A stretch of DNA of 64,000 nucleotides from Todiramphus chloris collaris (Eukaryota > Chordata > Aves > Coraciiformes > Alcedinidae), in the NCBI GenBank assembly GCA_025345505.1, contig JANVCC010000049.1, positions 9,726,733 to 9,790,732 of the forward strand, in the 5' to 3' direction. The notes below the pieces were generated by a model. It saw only the letters and a list, made by a program, of their open reading frames with translations. It did no database searches and was not told the DNA's origin. Numbering within the stretch: position 1 is the first letter of the stretch; every line of letters starts with the position of its first letter. Positions 25,797 to 36,725 of this stretch are shown one piece after another. A program made the position numbers and the translations under genes.

Positions 25797-26850
25797 TGCA
25801 TTGGGTTGACCCTGGCTGGATGCCAGGTGCCCACAAAAGCCACTCTATCACTCCCTTCTTTAGCTGGACAGGGAAGAGAAAACATGATGAAAGGATTGAG
25901 ATAAGGACAGGGAGAGATCACTTACCAGTTACCATTACGGGCAAAACAGACTCGACTTGGGAAAATTACTTTAATTTGTTACTAATCAAACCAGAGTAGG
26001 ATAATGAGAAATAAAAACTTAATCTTAAAACACCTTCACTCATCCCCTCCCTTCTTCCTGGGCTTACCTTTACTCTGGATTTTCTCTACCCCTTCCTCCA
26101 CAGTGTCCCAAGAGGATAGAGAATGTGTGTTATGGTCAGTTCATCACATGTTGTCTCTGACACTCCTGCATCCTCAGGAGGAGGACTCACCTCACTCTGC
26201 TCCAGCATGGAGTCCCTTCCACGGGAGATGATCCTTCACAAACTTCCAACATGAGTCCTTCCCACAGGCTGCAGTTCTTCATGAACTGCTCCAGAATAGT
26301 CCCAGTCTATGGAGTGCAGTCCTTCATGAACAGCCTGCTCCAGCGCGGGTCCCCCATGGGGTCACAGGTCCTGCCAGCAAACCTGTTCCAGATTAGCTTC
26401 CCACAGGGTCACAGCCTCCTTCAGGTATCTATCTGCTCCAGTGTGGGGTCCTCCACGGGTTGCAGGTGGGTATCTGTTCCACTGTTAACCTCCATGAGCT
26501 GCAAGGGGACAACATACTTCACCATGGTCTTCACCGAGGGCTGCAGGGGAATCTCTGCTTCTGTGCCTGCAGCATCTCCTCTCCCTCCTTTTTCACTGAC
26601 CTTGGTGTCTGCAGAGCTGTTTCACATATTCTCACTCTCCCCCACTGCTGTTGTTCCACAGAAGGTTTTTTCACCTACCAGAGGCACTACCACCCTTGCT
26701 GCTGGGCTTGGCCTTGTCCAGCAGCAGGACCATCTTGGAGCTGGATGGCATGGGCTCTGTCAGATGTAGGAGAAGCTTCTAGCAGCTTCTCACAGAAGCC
26801 ACCCTTGTAGCCCCCCTGCTATCAAAACAATGCCATGCAAACCCAATACA
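25797..26850 (-). mobile_element. Endogenous retrovirus LTR (solo), minus orientation
   Basis: This is an approximately 1.05-kb unit bounded by TG...CA. Its ends are near-perfect inverted repeats: TGCATTGGGTT on the left, and AACCCAATACA on the right, which matches in 10 of 11 positions when reversed. I recognise the body, read on the minus strand, as a bird LTR that I remember as frequent in songbird genomes. It begins TGTATTGGGTTTGCATGGC and ends in CAGGGTCAACCCAATGCA. On the minus strand an ATTAAA near 25970-25975 is a candidate poly(A) signal. There are no gag, pol or env sequences on either side, so it is a solo LTR. No clear target duplication is visible (AGATGA on the left, GGTATT on the right), so it may be old or its flank altered. 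A 172-codon plus-strand frame inside it (26251-26769) is not a gene. Confidence 0.75.
26197..26482. repeat. 49-bp-period tandem units inside the LTR
   Basis: The motif CTGCTCCAG or CTGTTCCAG recurs at 26197, 26286, 26335, 26383 and 26433, with a variant at 26474. Four consecutive copies are spaced 48-50 bp apart. The sequence between copies includes repeated GGGTCC/CACGGG and TGCAGTCCTTCATGAA segments. This is a diverged tandem array in the U3-like part of the LTR. Confidence 0.65.
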
Positions 26851-27486
26851 GGTATTGAGTTGTGGTTCTGTTTCACAGCCCCAGGGGTCCTTCTGCACTG
26901 CCCTGATACTGCCTCTGAGCTCTGACTCAGCCACAAACAGCATTAGACTAGCCCTTCTCACGAAAGTTGGGTGTAAGCTGTACAGTGGATAGTAAACTTC
27001 CCCCAAAAGGTCAGCTCTGGTGAGCAACAGAAAGTGTGTGGAGTCAGGTCAAATGCAGCAAATCGCACCCAAATCCTGGGGAATACAAATTCTAACAGCA
27101 GATTCAAGTGAAACATTTTAAAGCAACATGACTTGACACTTCATTTTTAATGTGAGGTTAAATGTTTAAAGAAGGCTGCAGGTGTTGAAAGTGTTCAAGC
27201 CAAGACAAAAAGAAGCATTTATTTTTGCTCCAGCTATAACTGACCCTTTATCTCTTCTGTTTCACCAGTCAAATCTTTATTTTCCCACCTTGTAACTGGG
27301 AAAAAGAATCTTATTTTCCCACTGGGGACCAGCCTCACTGACTTGGGAGCTGGAAGATGTGCTGTGTGTAATACATACCAAACAACCCTTTGCCCTGCAA
27401 TGCAAATAAGCCCGTAATGGTTTTACATACATGGTTTTACATCCCACACATCTGGGAGGAAGTTTTTTCCACATGCATCTGTCTTT

Positions 27487-27491
27487 CTGGT
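27487..27491. repeat. Target-site duplication, left copy
   Basis: CTGGT directly precedes the TGTTGGGG start of the LTR at 27492. It is identical to the five bases after the other end of the element. Confidence 0.7.
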
Positions 27492-28139
27492 TGTTGGGGT
27501 TTTGGAGAGTTGTTCTGTTTTCCTTTTTCTCTTATAGAATTTTCCCATACTTGTTCGTCAAGGAGATAAATTGCTGTACTTAAGAGAGACAAAAGGACCT
27601 GGCCACGGGGGGAGGGGTCCAGCCAGCCGAATTAAGGGGGTTGGGAGGAGCCCCTGGGGCTCTTGTTGTGCTCCCTGCATTCGAGGTGAGGAGAAGCTGC
27701 CCTCGTGGCGGAGAGAACTCATCCCCACTGCATCTCCTGCTCTCCTTCTGCCCCTGCTGCCCCCCAAGGATCCTGCTGGGCACCGGGATCGGCTGCCCAG
27801 GGGTGTTTGTGAAGCCGGCTTTTCGTCGGGCATTGCCCCGTGAGGCCTGCGCTGGCTCCGGAGCGGGGAGACCATGGAGCCCTCCCTGCTCCCCGGGAGC
27901 CTCTGAGAGGTTGGCACTGGGTTCCTGGCACTGTTTGCTGTTACTGACGTAGTTATTGTTGTTTGTTTGCCTTATTATATATATCTATTTAGTAGAGAAC
28001 TGTTATTCCTATTCCTTATCTTTGCCTGAAAGCCCCTTAATTTCAAAATTCTAAGCATTCGGAGGGTAGGGGGTTGCATTTCCATTCCAAGGGGGACTCC
28101 TGCCTTCCTTGGCAGACACCTGTCTTTCAAACCAAGACA
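27492..28139 (+). mobile_element. Solo LTR with 5-bp target duplication
   Basis: This is a 648-bp unit starting TGTTGGGGTTTTGG and ending CAAACCAAGACA. It is flanked by the direct repeat CTGGT (27487-27491 and 28140-28144). A TG...CA structure with a 5-bp duplication is typical of retroviral-type integration, for example ERVL-like elements. I recognise the 3' part (from GAACTGTTATTCC through GAAAGCCCCTTAATTTC to the CCAAGACA end) as a bird LTR common in songbirds. The 27600-27910 part is GC-rich with G-runs and explains several overlapping open frames there, none of which is a gene. No internal retroviral sequence or primer-binding site follows, consistent with recombination down to a single LTR. 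Class assignment is from memory and uncertain. Confidence 0.8.
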
Positions 28140-28144
28140 CTGGT
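28140..28144. repeat. Target-site duplication, right copy
   Basis: CTGGT directly follows the ...CCAAGACA end of the LTR and matches 27487-27491 exactly. Confidence 0.7.
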
Positions 28145-29337
28145 GCATGTACCAGTACCATGGTTTAAATCTCAGCTTGAGACCCTGGCATCTTATCATG
28201 ATGATAATATCCGAGCGAGCAAAACAGGGTTCTTAGAGCTTCCTCTATCAAGTCCCATCCTAGATAATGCCACCTAGCTGCCGAGTCATTCAGGCCTGTG
28301 AATTGGATATTCCCTTGGTACAGCCCAACCTTTTGTTAAGGTTTGCAATATTTTGCACAATTTTTAAAATTTTCAACCTGCCTCCACAGTGCCACCTCCT
28401 TGAATACACTGTTCTGTGTGTCTTTCACTCTTTATTTGGAGTATTTAGATGCTTTGGGATAAAGACAGCCATGTCCAGTGCCCATGTTCCATATAACACA
28501 GTGAGGTGATAGTCCACACGTGCGATTTCTCAGTCACTTTTATGGAGGCAGTAGTGATACCATCAAGGGATACAGGAGGTTGATGGGCTGGGAAAGGCTG
28601 TGGCAATTCAAACCCATGTTTTCTACAGACAAGCCCTTGGGTGACACATATGCTGTAATTCAAATGACCTTTAATGACAGCTTTACCTTTTGGACACGTA
28701 TTCACCAGGGGCTAATGGTCCCTCTCTCCCAAACTTGTCCTTTGCGATTTGCCCTCAGTGTCACATGCAGCACTGCCTTATCGGTGCAGCAGCTGCCTTC
28801 ACCCTGGGACAGATCACTCAGTTCCCTAGTGAGACCTCCTCCACAGCCAGGAACTGCTGTGAAACTTTTATCTTTATCAGCATGAAAATAAAGACTTCTT
28901 GGAGGCCACACTTCCCCACGGTCCCAGCTGCTCCAGCCCAGCAGAGCTGCAGCCATCACCAGGAGTGCCGAGCATACCAACGGAGCACTAACATGTGGTA
29001 GTGAGGATTAGGAAGACACAACTGCTAAAACAACAGCACGGGCAGGTCAAGCCCTGGATGCAGGCAGCTGCCTACAGTGTGGGCAGCCAGAGCAGCTTAT
29101 GGAATCACATGTTACATGGGGGGGCAGCTCCTGTCAGCACACTTGCACAAACAAGTGTGCAAAACTGATTTTCAGCCTCATTACTATTACTAAAAACATA
29201 ATTTATTCGGTGGTATACATGCAAAAGTGTAGTATTTCCTCTCTTGCTGTATGAGCAGCATGATTCATTTGGGGCCCCTCCACACTCCTAGTGGCACCTG
29301 CATCTCCTTTTTCTTCCCTTTTCCTTGTAAAATAATC
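28145..29337. other. Non-coding stretch between LTR and CR1
   Basis: No gene was recognised. A plus-strand frame of 121 codons (28520-28885) and a minus frame over the same DNA are unconvincing. A perfect 9-bp inverted repeat (GCACACTTG, six-base spacer, CAAGTGTGC) lies at 29137-29160. Confidence 0.45.
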
Positions 29338-29803
29338 AGTACAGAAGAAAGTGTCCAAAGAAGGGCAACAACGCTGGTGAAGGGTCATGAGAACAAGCCT
29401 TACAAGGAGCAGCTGAGGCTAACTGGGGTTGTTTAGTCTGGAAAAAAAAAGGAGACAGAGAGAAGACCTTACTGGTCTCTATAACTACCTGAAAGGAAGT
29501 TGTAGTGAGGTGGAGGTCAGTCTGTTCTCCCATGTAGCAAGAGATGGGACAAGAGGAAATGGCCTTAAGCTGCATCAGGGGATGGTTAGACTGGCTAGGA
29601 AAAATTTCTTCACGGAAAGAGTTGTCAGGACCAGGAACAGGCTGCCCAGGGAAGTGGTGGAGTTGTCATCCCTGGAGGCATTTAAAAGACATGTAGATGT
29701 GACGCTGAGGGATGATTAGTGGTGACCTGTCAGTGCTGGGTTAACAGTTGGATTTGATGATCTTGAAGGTCCCTTCCAACCAAAATGATTCTATGATTCT
29801 ATG
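29338..29803 (+). mobile_element. CR1 LINE 3' fragment
   Basis: This is the 3' end of a 5'-truncated CR1 retrotransposon on the + strand. It includes the conserved end of the second ORF, in which the segments ...GLYNYLKGS and the later [20 protein letters not shown] remain legible, followed by the 3' untranslated tail ending in GGTCCCTTCCAACC. It terminates in two copies of the octamer ATTCTATG. CR1 is the dominant LINE of birds; it transposes by target-primed reverse transcription and usually leaves short 5'-truncated copies like this one. There is no promoter and no complete ORF, so it is inactive. Confidence 0.9.
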
Positions 29804-31196
29804 AAAACAGGCAGGGGGAGATGTCATGCATGGTTGGTCCATGGCCTGTTTTGGCCGGATAGTTGGACGAGAGGGCTGCAGTGCCTCTAAGATAACACAA
29901 ATGCAGATCTACCAAACAGGATCCTGGCTGTCAGCCAATCATCTCCAAGTTCTCCTTTACTGCTTCTCTGTCCTTGACTGTCAAGTAGCTGATACAAGCC
30001 ATCTCCTGCTTCCTCAGGCAGCCTGCTGCAGGTCCACGAGTTGCTGGGCAAACACCTATTGTTTGCATTTTATTGTCTGTGCTATCTCCATCCTAGCAGT
30101 GCAGTTATCTGCAGCATGTATAATATGCCAGCTTTCCCGTAAAGCTACCCATGTTTATGGTTTTGTCAGTGAGGACGCTCTCCTATGACATTTCTATTGG
30201 CACTGGCAGGAGAATCAGGGACGGTGACATTCCATACTGAGGGACTGGGAAGGACAATTAGACAAGCTATTGATGCAGATATTGAAACTTCCACACATCA
30301 AACTGCTGGTCTGGATAAAGTGGCTGTCCGTGATGAGTTGGAGACAGGCTCTAAGTGTGTGATAAATACCCATCCTAAAGTCAACAGTGTTGGAAATCCA
30401 TGTGAAATGAAGTGCAGAAAGTGAAGGAACCAAGGAATCTTATTCTGCCATGATGCCTCAGAAATGATTTGACGAGCTCAAAATCCTCTGAATCCTCATG
30501 TCTTGCAAAGTAAGGATTCTTTCAGCAATGACAGTTGACCTGCAACATAGCAAAGGACCACCACGCATGCAGACAGTCACTGTTGGTGTGGCAAGGCAGC
30601 CACTCACTTGACTGAGGGTGGGAGCTGTAGCTGCTCCCATGCTGCCCCTCCATGTGGGAGGATGAGGATGGGGATAGGGCTGCTTCCTCTGGTGCCCACT
30701 GAGTCAAGATGACATCAGAGGTTGATCTGACAGAGAAGATAGATGATATAAAACTCATGAAGGCAGAGGACTGTGTCCCCATTTGCTGCTGAAGTGCTCC
30801 CAAGAAAAGTAATGCAGGTCCATGGCCTTGACTCTGCCCAAAGTGTTCAATGGGACCTGCTGTTCAGATTGGTTCTTTCACAAATGAAAACATCCACCAA
30901 GGGAAAGTGTAAGCATCCTTCCTGTCTCATAAGAGTAACACTGATGCTGGCATTCAGAGGCACAGTAGGTTTCTGCAGCTCCATGAGCCTGCTCTGCCAC
31001 AGCATTCACCTGCAAGGCTCAGCATGGCTGCCTCTGCCATCACAGTGCTGAACATGCCTTTTCCCAGCTGCCAGAGGAGAAAGTGTGCTGGAAAGCAGAG
31101 ATGAAGGCTCCAAATTCAAAGAGCTTAAGTCAAAAGAGAATGCCAGGCAGAGAAACACAAAATGTGCACCTACTGCTACCCTTGAGCAGGCACAGG
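29804..31196. other. Non-coding stretch between two CR1 copies
   Basis: About 1.4 kb lie between oppositely oriented CR1 fragments. Two plus-strand frames follow one another (ending near 30188, and 30185-30424), and a 93-codon minus frame covers 30522-30803. I recognise none of them. No repeat was recognised. Confidence 0.4.
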
Positions 31197-33695
31197 AATC
31201 ACAGAATAGAATCATAGAATGATTTTGGCCACAAGGGACCTCTAAAGGTCATCTAGTCCAGCCCCCCTGCAGTGAGCAGGGACATCCTCAACTAGATCAG
31301 GTTACTCAGAGCCTCATGGAGCCTCACCTTGAATATCTCTAGGGATGGGGCCTCAACTACCTCCCTGGGCAACCTATTTCAGTGTTCCACCACCCTCATG
31401 GTAGAGAACTTGTTTCTAACATCCAATCTAAATCTATTTGTCTCTAGTTTAAAACCATTGTCCCTTGTCCTGTCACTACAGACTTTTGTAAACAGTCCTT
31501 TTCCCATCTTCTAGTAGGCCTCCTTCAGGTACTGGAAGGTCATTATGAGGTCTCCTTGGAGCCTTCTCTTCTCCAGGCTGAACAACCCCAGCTCCCTCAG
31601 CCTGTCTTTGTAGGAGAGGTGCTCCAGTCCTCTGATCATTTTTATGGCCCTCTGCTGGACCCACTCCATCAGGTCCATGTCCCTCCTGTACTGAGGGCTC
31701 CAGAACTGGAGGCAGTACTCCAGGTGAGGTCTCACCAGAGAAAAGTGTCAGAATCACCTCACTTGATCTGCTGGCCACACTTCTTTTGATGCAGCTCAGG
31801 ATGCGATTGGCCTTCTGGGCTGCAAGCATGCACTGTCTGTTCGTGTCCAGCTTCTCGTCCACCAGCACCCCCAAGACCTTTTCTGCAGTTCTACTTTCTA
31901 TCACCTCATCCCCCAGCCTGTACTGATAGTGAAGATTGCTCCAGACCAGGTGTAAGACCCTCCACTTGGTCTTATAGAACCTCATGAGGTTCACCTGGGC
32001 CCACCTCTCCCTCTTGTCCAGGTCCCTCTGGGTGACATCCTGTCCCTCTGGCATATCAACAGCACCACTCAGCTTGGTATCATCTGCAAACTTGCTGATG
32101 GTGCCTTCAATCTCATTGTCTATGCCATTGATAAAAATATTAAACTGTACAGGTCCCAGTATGGACCCCTGAGGAACATCACTTATCACTGCTCTCCATC
32201 TGGACTTCGAGACATTGACCACTACTCTCTGGATGCAACCATCCAGCCAATTCCTTATCCACCAAACTGTCCACCCATCAAATCCATATCTCTCCAACTT
32301 GGTGAGTAGGACGTTGTGGGGGACCGTGTCAAAGGCCTTGCAGAAGTCCAGGTAGATTACACCCATAGGTCACCCCTTGTCCGCTGACATAGTCACTTTA
32401 TCATAGAAAGCCACTAGGTTCATCAGGCAGGATTTGCCCCTAATAAAGCCATGCTGGCTGTCTTTGATCACCTCCATGTCCTCCACGTGCCTTATCAGAC
32501 CTCCTAAGGAGAATCTGCTCCATGATCTTCCCAGGCACAGTGGTGATGCTGACAGATCTGTAGTTCCTAGGGTCTTACTTTTTACACTTTTTAAAAATGT
32601 GTGTAATGTGTCCCAGTCACCAGGGACTTCACCTGACTGCCAGGACTTTTCAAATATTATGGAGAGTGGCTTGGCAACTACATCAGCCAATTCTCTCAGC
32701 ACTCTGGAATGCATCTCATCAGGTCCCATAGACTTATGTATAGTCAGGTTCCTCAGGTGGTCACGAACCTGATTTTCACATACAGTGGGAGGGACTTCAC
32801 CACCCTGGGCCTCACCTTGTGATTTTTTTAACTTGGGAGGTGTTGGGAGAGAGGTTTCCAGTTAAGACTGAGGAAAAAAAGCTGTTGGGAACCTCAGCCT
32901 TCTCCTCATCTGTTGTTACTAGTGCACCATTCTTCCTCTTCAGGGGGGTATGTTTTCTTTAATCTTCCTTTTTTCATTGATGTACCTGTAGAATCCTTTC
33001 TTATTGTTTTTAACATTCCTTGCTAAGTTCAGCTGCAACCGTGCCCTGGCCTTCCTGACCTCATCCCTACACAATTGGGCAGCATTGCTGTACTCTTCCC
33101 AGGATACCTGTCCCTGCTTCCACTTCCTGTGCAGCTCTTTCTTGCTCTTAGTTTGACCAGCAGGTCATGGCTCAACCATGCAGGTCTCTTCCCTCCTTTG
33201 CTAGATTTCTTACACCTGGGGGTGGAGATCTCTTGTATTCTATACAAAATGTCCTTAAATATCTGCCAGCTCTGTTCTGTTCCCTTGTCCCTGAGGACCA
33301 TTTCCCAGGGTGTCCAACTGACTAACTCCTTGAAGAGCTGGAATTTTGCTTTTCTGAACTTCAGGGTTCTGATTATACTCCTTGACTGATTCATGACCCT
33401 TTGCACTGTAAATTCCACCAGTTCATGGTTACTGCAGCCCAGGCTGCCTCCATTCTTGAGATCTCTGATGAGCTTGCCTGCATTGGTGACCAACAGATCT
33501 AGTATTGCATCCCCTCAGGTAGGGTGTCTCTTTCTTGCCTTCGGAAGTTGTTGTCAAGGCACTCCAGGAGCTTCCTGGATTGCCTACTGCTTGCTGTATT
33601 ACTTTTCCAGCAAATGTCAGGGTGGTTGAAGTCTCCCAGCAGGATGAGAGCCTGTGAGTGTGATGCCTCCTGTAGCTGGAGTGGGAGTGTTTGTC
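31197..33695 (-). mobile_element. CR1 LINE, long 5'-truncated copy
   Basis: This is about 2.5 kb of CR1 read on the minus strand. The 5' end (near 33,690) begins inside the ORF2 endonuclease; the conserved LLGDFNHPDICW motif is encoded at about 33,609-33,650. A linker region (about 33,030-33,510) and the reverse transcriptase (about 31,500-32,730) follow, with QHGFIRGKSCLMNLVAFYD, the palm motif [14 protein letters not shown] and the catalytic box SKFADDTKL. The 3' tail ends with ATTCTATG-type octamers at 31,197-31,215. It is the longest CR1 copy here, but it lacks ORF1, the 5' untranslated region and most of the endonuclease. Confidence 0.92.
31476..33513 (-). pseudogene. Broken CR1 ORF2 (endonuclease end + reverse transcriptase)
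   Basis: The coding remains of CR1 ORF2 are interrupted in several places. A frameshift near 33,513 separates the endonuclease end from the linker. Compensating shifts around 32,500-32,650 garble the segment between ...GEVPGDW and VIKDSQHGF. An in-frame TGA at 32,370-32,372 lies just before the YLDFCKAFD motif. A frameshift near 31,735 moves the C-terminal [19 protein letters not shown] part to another frame. The FADD catalytic box survives, but no intact enzyme could be made. The damage is consistent with neutral decay after a dead-on-arrival insertion. Confidence 0.88.
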
Positions 33696-33996
33696 AGGTC
33701 AGGGGTCAAAACAAAACAAAATGAGAACAGGTCTGGGAAAGAAAGATGGAGAGGAGAAAAATATTTAATCTGAGCAATCAAAAGCCCTTAGTTCAACCTG
33801 AACATTTCTGTGTTTCCTAACCCTATATTTAATTCCCCTTATACTTGTCACTTGAAATGGAAAAAATGCATCTTAAAAACTTCAAAAAGTTACAAAGGTC
33901 ATAAGGTGAAACAAAGGGGGAAGTAGATGATGTTGAAACAAACATGTTTTCAGCTGTATCTGTTGTCAAAATCATGAGTAACTTCTGTTCTCCCCA

Positions 33997-34072
33997 AATC
34001 ACAGAGTCAGAAAATGGTAAGGGTTGAAGGGACTTCTGGAGATCATTAGTCCAACCCATCTGCTAAAGGAGG
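33997..34072 (-). mobile_element. Short CR1 3'-end scrap
   Basis: AATCACAGAG... through GGGTTGAAGGGACTTCTGGAGATCATTAGTCCAACCC matches the reverse complement of the CR1 3' tail. It has the same order of words as the left end of the 31.2-kb copy (AGAATGATTTTGGCC...AAGGGACC...GTCATCTAGTCCAGCCC). It lies 300 bp from the 5' end of the larger CR1 and in the same orientation. Confidence 0.8.
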
Positions 34073-34520
34073 TTAATGCCTTAGTGCATTCATTTTGTGA
34101 AAGAGACATGTGTGAACTACTCATGGACAGCAGCTCAGGGGCTACCAGAAGAAGAAAAAATCATTAAAGAGATTGGAAGTAGCCAGCAGAAGCCTGTACC
34201 TGTGCCCTGGTCTGCACGTGATGAAACAGGTTCCAAATGGCACTGAACTGATAGCATATTTGTTATAAACATATAATCACCTGACTGCAAATAGCAGTGA
34301 GTGCCATAGTTCATCAGCCCTTGAGCCAGGCTTGTACCTGACAAGACCCCTCTGACTTAGTTTTTGGAGTATTCAGTGCCTGGAGGCAGTGATGAGAAAA
34401 GAGAGTCTCCTTGCCATAGAGCAAGACAGGCTCAGCAGCTCAGAGGCTGTTAGTACCAGAGGGAGCCAAGGTTGCTGCCAAGCAGGGAAGCCTGTGGTTT
34501 TTGGCTTCTCTGTTTTTTAG

Positions 34521-34603
34521 AGCAGGATGGTGCCAAACACACCTTTTGTGGCCAAATCTCCTTATGCTTATTTATGTGGGACTTGTCCTTGAGCACTGGC
34601 AAA
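34521..34603 (+). other. Candidate exon (unidentified)
   Basis: A strong plus-strand acceptor (GGCTTCTCTGTTTTTTAG) precedes 34521, and a donor-like AAA followed by GTGAGG follows 34603. After two leading bases the 27 codons are open and end in phase 0 (QDGAKHTFCGQISL...). The next strong acceptor, 85 bp downstream, begins an open frame in the same phase. The exon is small and the donor is only fair, and I know no protein like it. Confidence 0.18.
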
Positions 34604-34688
34604 GTGAGGGGCAGATCAGCTCAAGGGTGGCAGTGCAGAGTGAGAGTAAAGGGTGCAATGTTCAGCATCTTTTCTTCCCACCTCCCAG

Positions 34689-34832
34689 GACACCTCCCAG
34701 CCTGCAGAATTTGTACCAGAGTTTTGCATGTTCCCTGCAAAGGAGCATTTGGACCTCAGTGTACAGTACTTTGCCCCCATTCTGAAATGGGATAAACTTA
34801 CACAATTGCTAAAGCCTGAAACAAACAACTGA
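34689..34832 (+). other. Candidate terminal exon (unidentified)
   Basis: An excellent acceptor (CATCTTTTCTTCCCACCTCCCAG) precedes 34689. Frame 0 is open for 47 residues to a TGA at 34830-34832 (starting DTSQPAEFVPEF, ending KLTQLLKPETNN). Joined to 34521-34603 across an 85-bp intron it keeps phase. The peptide looks natural in composition, but 47 open codons in one of three frames occur by chance about 30% of the time. I recognise no homologue. Confidence 0.2.
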
Positions 34833-36725
34833 TTTAAGGGGGATCTTTGGTTATGAAGAGTTTTCGAGAGCAACTTTTCAATTTAAGAGTTCATTACCCA
34901 GAGTACAGATGAGAAGAGCAAGTGTGGCTGTGCAGAGGGCTGCTCTGCTGGGCTCTGGCATGGCAGATCCTGGCATAATATGATTTTTCTGCTTCCCTTC
35001 CCAGAGTCATTGCCTCTGCCAGCTGTGCATCCCAAGTGCCGAGCTGGGAGCACTCAGGAAAAATCCTGTCCTACCCTGCGATGGCAACACTGAGTGGCTC
35101 ATTCTTCAGAGGTAGTATTTCTTTTTATATCAGAGGCATTTTAATCCTGATAAGACTTTAAGTTATCATATGCTAAATGACAGAATTTCTTTGAAACACT
35201 GTCTTTCAGATTCCACAACACCATTCAGTAGGATGACAAACTCCTGCCCATGGTACCGAAGTGACAGAGAGAAGAAATCACCCTCCACAGCAGCCTGTCT
35301 CTTCTCTACACCTGACACAGAGATCCTGGGAGTACAACCCATGGGCTGGCTCTCACACGATAGGGAGTTCCTGCATTCCTGTACTGCTGCTGGAGAACCA
35401 GACCCCAAAATCCATTGCAAGCACAAACCTGGGACACACCCGGAGTGCTGGCACGCAGTTTCACCTTGTGCAGTCTGAGAAGCTTTCTTTTCCTGCCAAG
35501 TTTGCTCTTTAGCTCTGCAGAAGGCATTACGCGGTGACTGTGGCTCTTATCATAAATGAAGTGTCCGATCCTCAAAATAACATGCACGCATCAGGTAAAT
35601 TAGGATGCACTTTGTGCTGTTTAAAGTAGACCTTCCTGATATTGTAGGTTGGCTTTTGGACCAGAAATACAGATGAGTAATGCCCTGCCTAGCACCCAGC
35701 ACCAAAGCAGATGAGCTCCTTGTAGTCTTCACTGTGTTACACTCCTGGTGCTACCAGGCGAAGACACTGCGTTCAGGGGGCTTGTAGACTGATGCTGTGA
35801 TGCTGTTTGGACATGGGCCGCAGTACAAAAAACCTGCACAGTCCCTACTCAGAGTATCAGCAACAGTCAGCATCTTCCCTGCAGCACAGCAGAGGCCAGC
35901 CTGGGCTTTGCTTACACCATATTTACTTTTTTTCCCATTTAAATAACAAGCCCCCTGTTACCCAGCATAGCCAGAAAAATCAAACGTGTCTGAGAAGCAA
36001 AGGCCTGATTCCCCTGTAGCATTTTGGATGTCAATGACAGTAAATCAATGGCATTTTCCTAAAATGAGCTGCCAGGACAAGGACTGAGCAGCAGCCTGTT
36101 TCAGCTGCATCTGTGATTCCTCTGCTATGATTCACCTTCCACAAATATCCAAATAAACAACTTTGCTGGCAGAGATATTCTGGTGAGAGGCAAAAAGCTG
36201 CAAAAAAAGTCACTGAACTCTCACTTTGAATGCAGAAATCTCCACCTGACAATATGATCATCGAAGATGCCCTGGCTTGTACCCCATGGCTCTCTGTGCC
36301 AGAAGCAGGTACCCACACCATCTGCTTGGCACAGTGCCCAGTCACAGCAGGAGTACTCACAGAGGTCTTTTGGCACATCTCAAGGAGATGCATATTTTTA
36401 AGCTGTGCTGTCTTTTTGAATCCTCACATAGAAAAGTACCATTAAATGCTGTTCCAATATTCTTCTTTTTGCTGTTCCTGGTATCTGGAAGCAGATGATG
36501 TTACCAAGAATTCACCACTGCAACAAGGATTTCTCCCTTATCAGAGACTTTCACAGTCTCTTTTATTTATTGATAGACTCTATGTTCTTAACAAAGATAG
36601 CTAATTTCCCAACTATAGTGTTCAATGTACAGACATATCTAGTGATTCAGTAGATCAATGACTTTTTTTTTATTATTACTTTTAGTTAGGTGAACAAAAT
36701 CCTTAGAATTTTTCTGCATACTGTA
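34833..36725. other. Non-coding stretch, no gene recognised
   Basis: No mobile element or recognisable coding sequence was seen. The open frames on both strands around 35,170-35,590 overlap one another and show no known motif. Confidence 0.4.

Noticed and set aside
26251-26769. 172-codon plus-strand open frame
   Set aside because: It lies antisense inside the LTR at 25797-26850 and reflects the LTR's 49-bp repeat units, not a protein.
27558-27952. Overlapping open frames of 90-119 codons on both strands
   Set aside because: They fall in the GC-rich part of the solo LTR at 27492-28139.
30522-30803. 93-codon minus-strand frame that looked vaguely like a transposase-associated protein
   Set aside because: I found no DNA-binding motif, no terminal inverted repeats and no target duplication around it.
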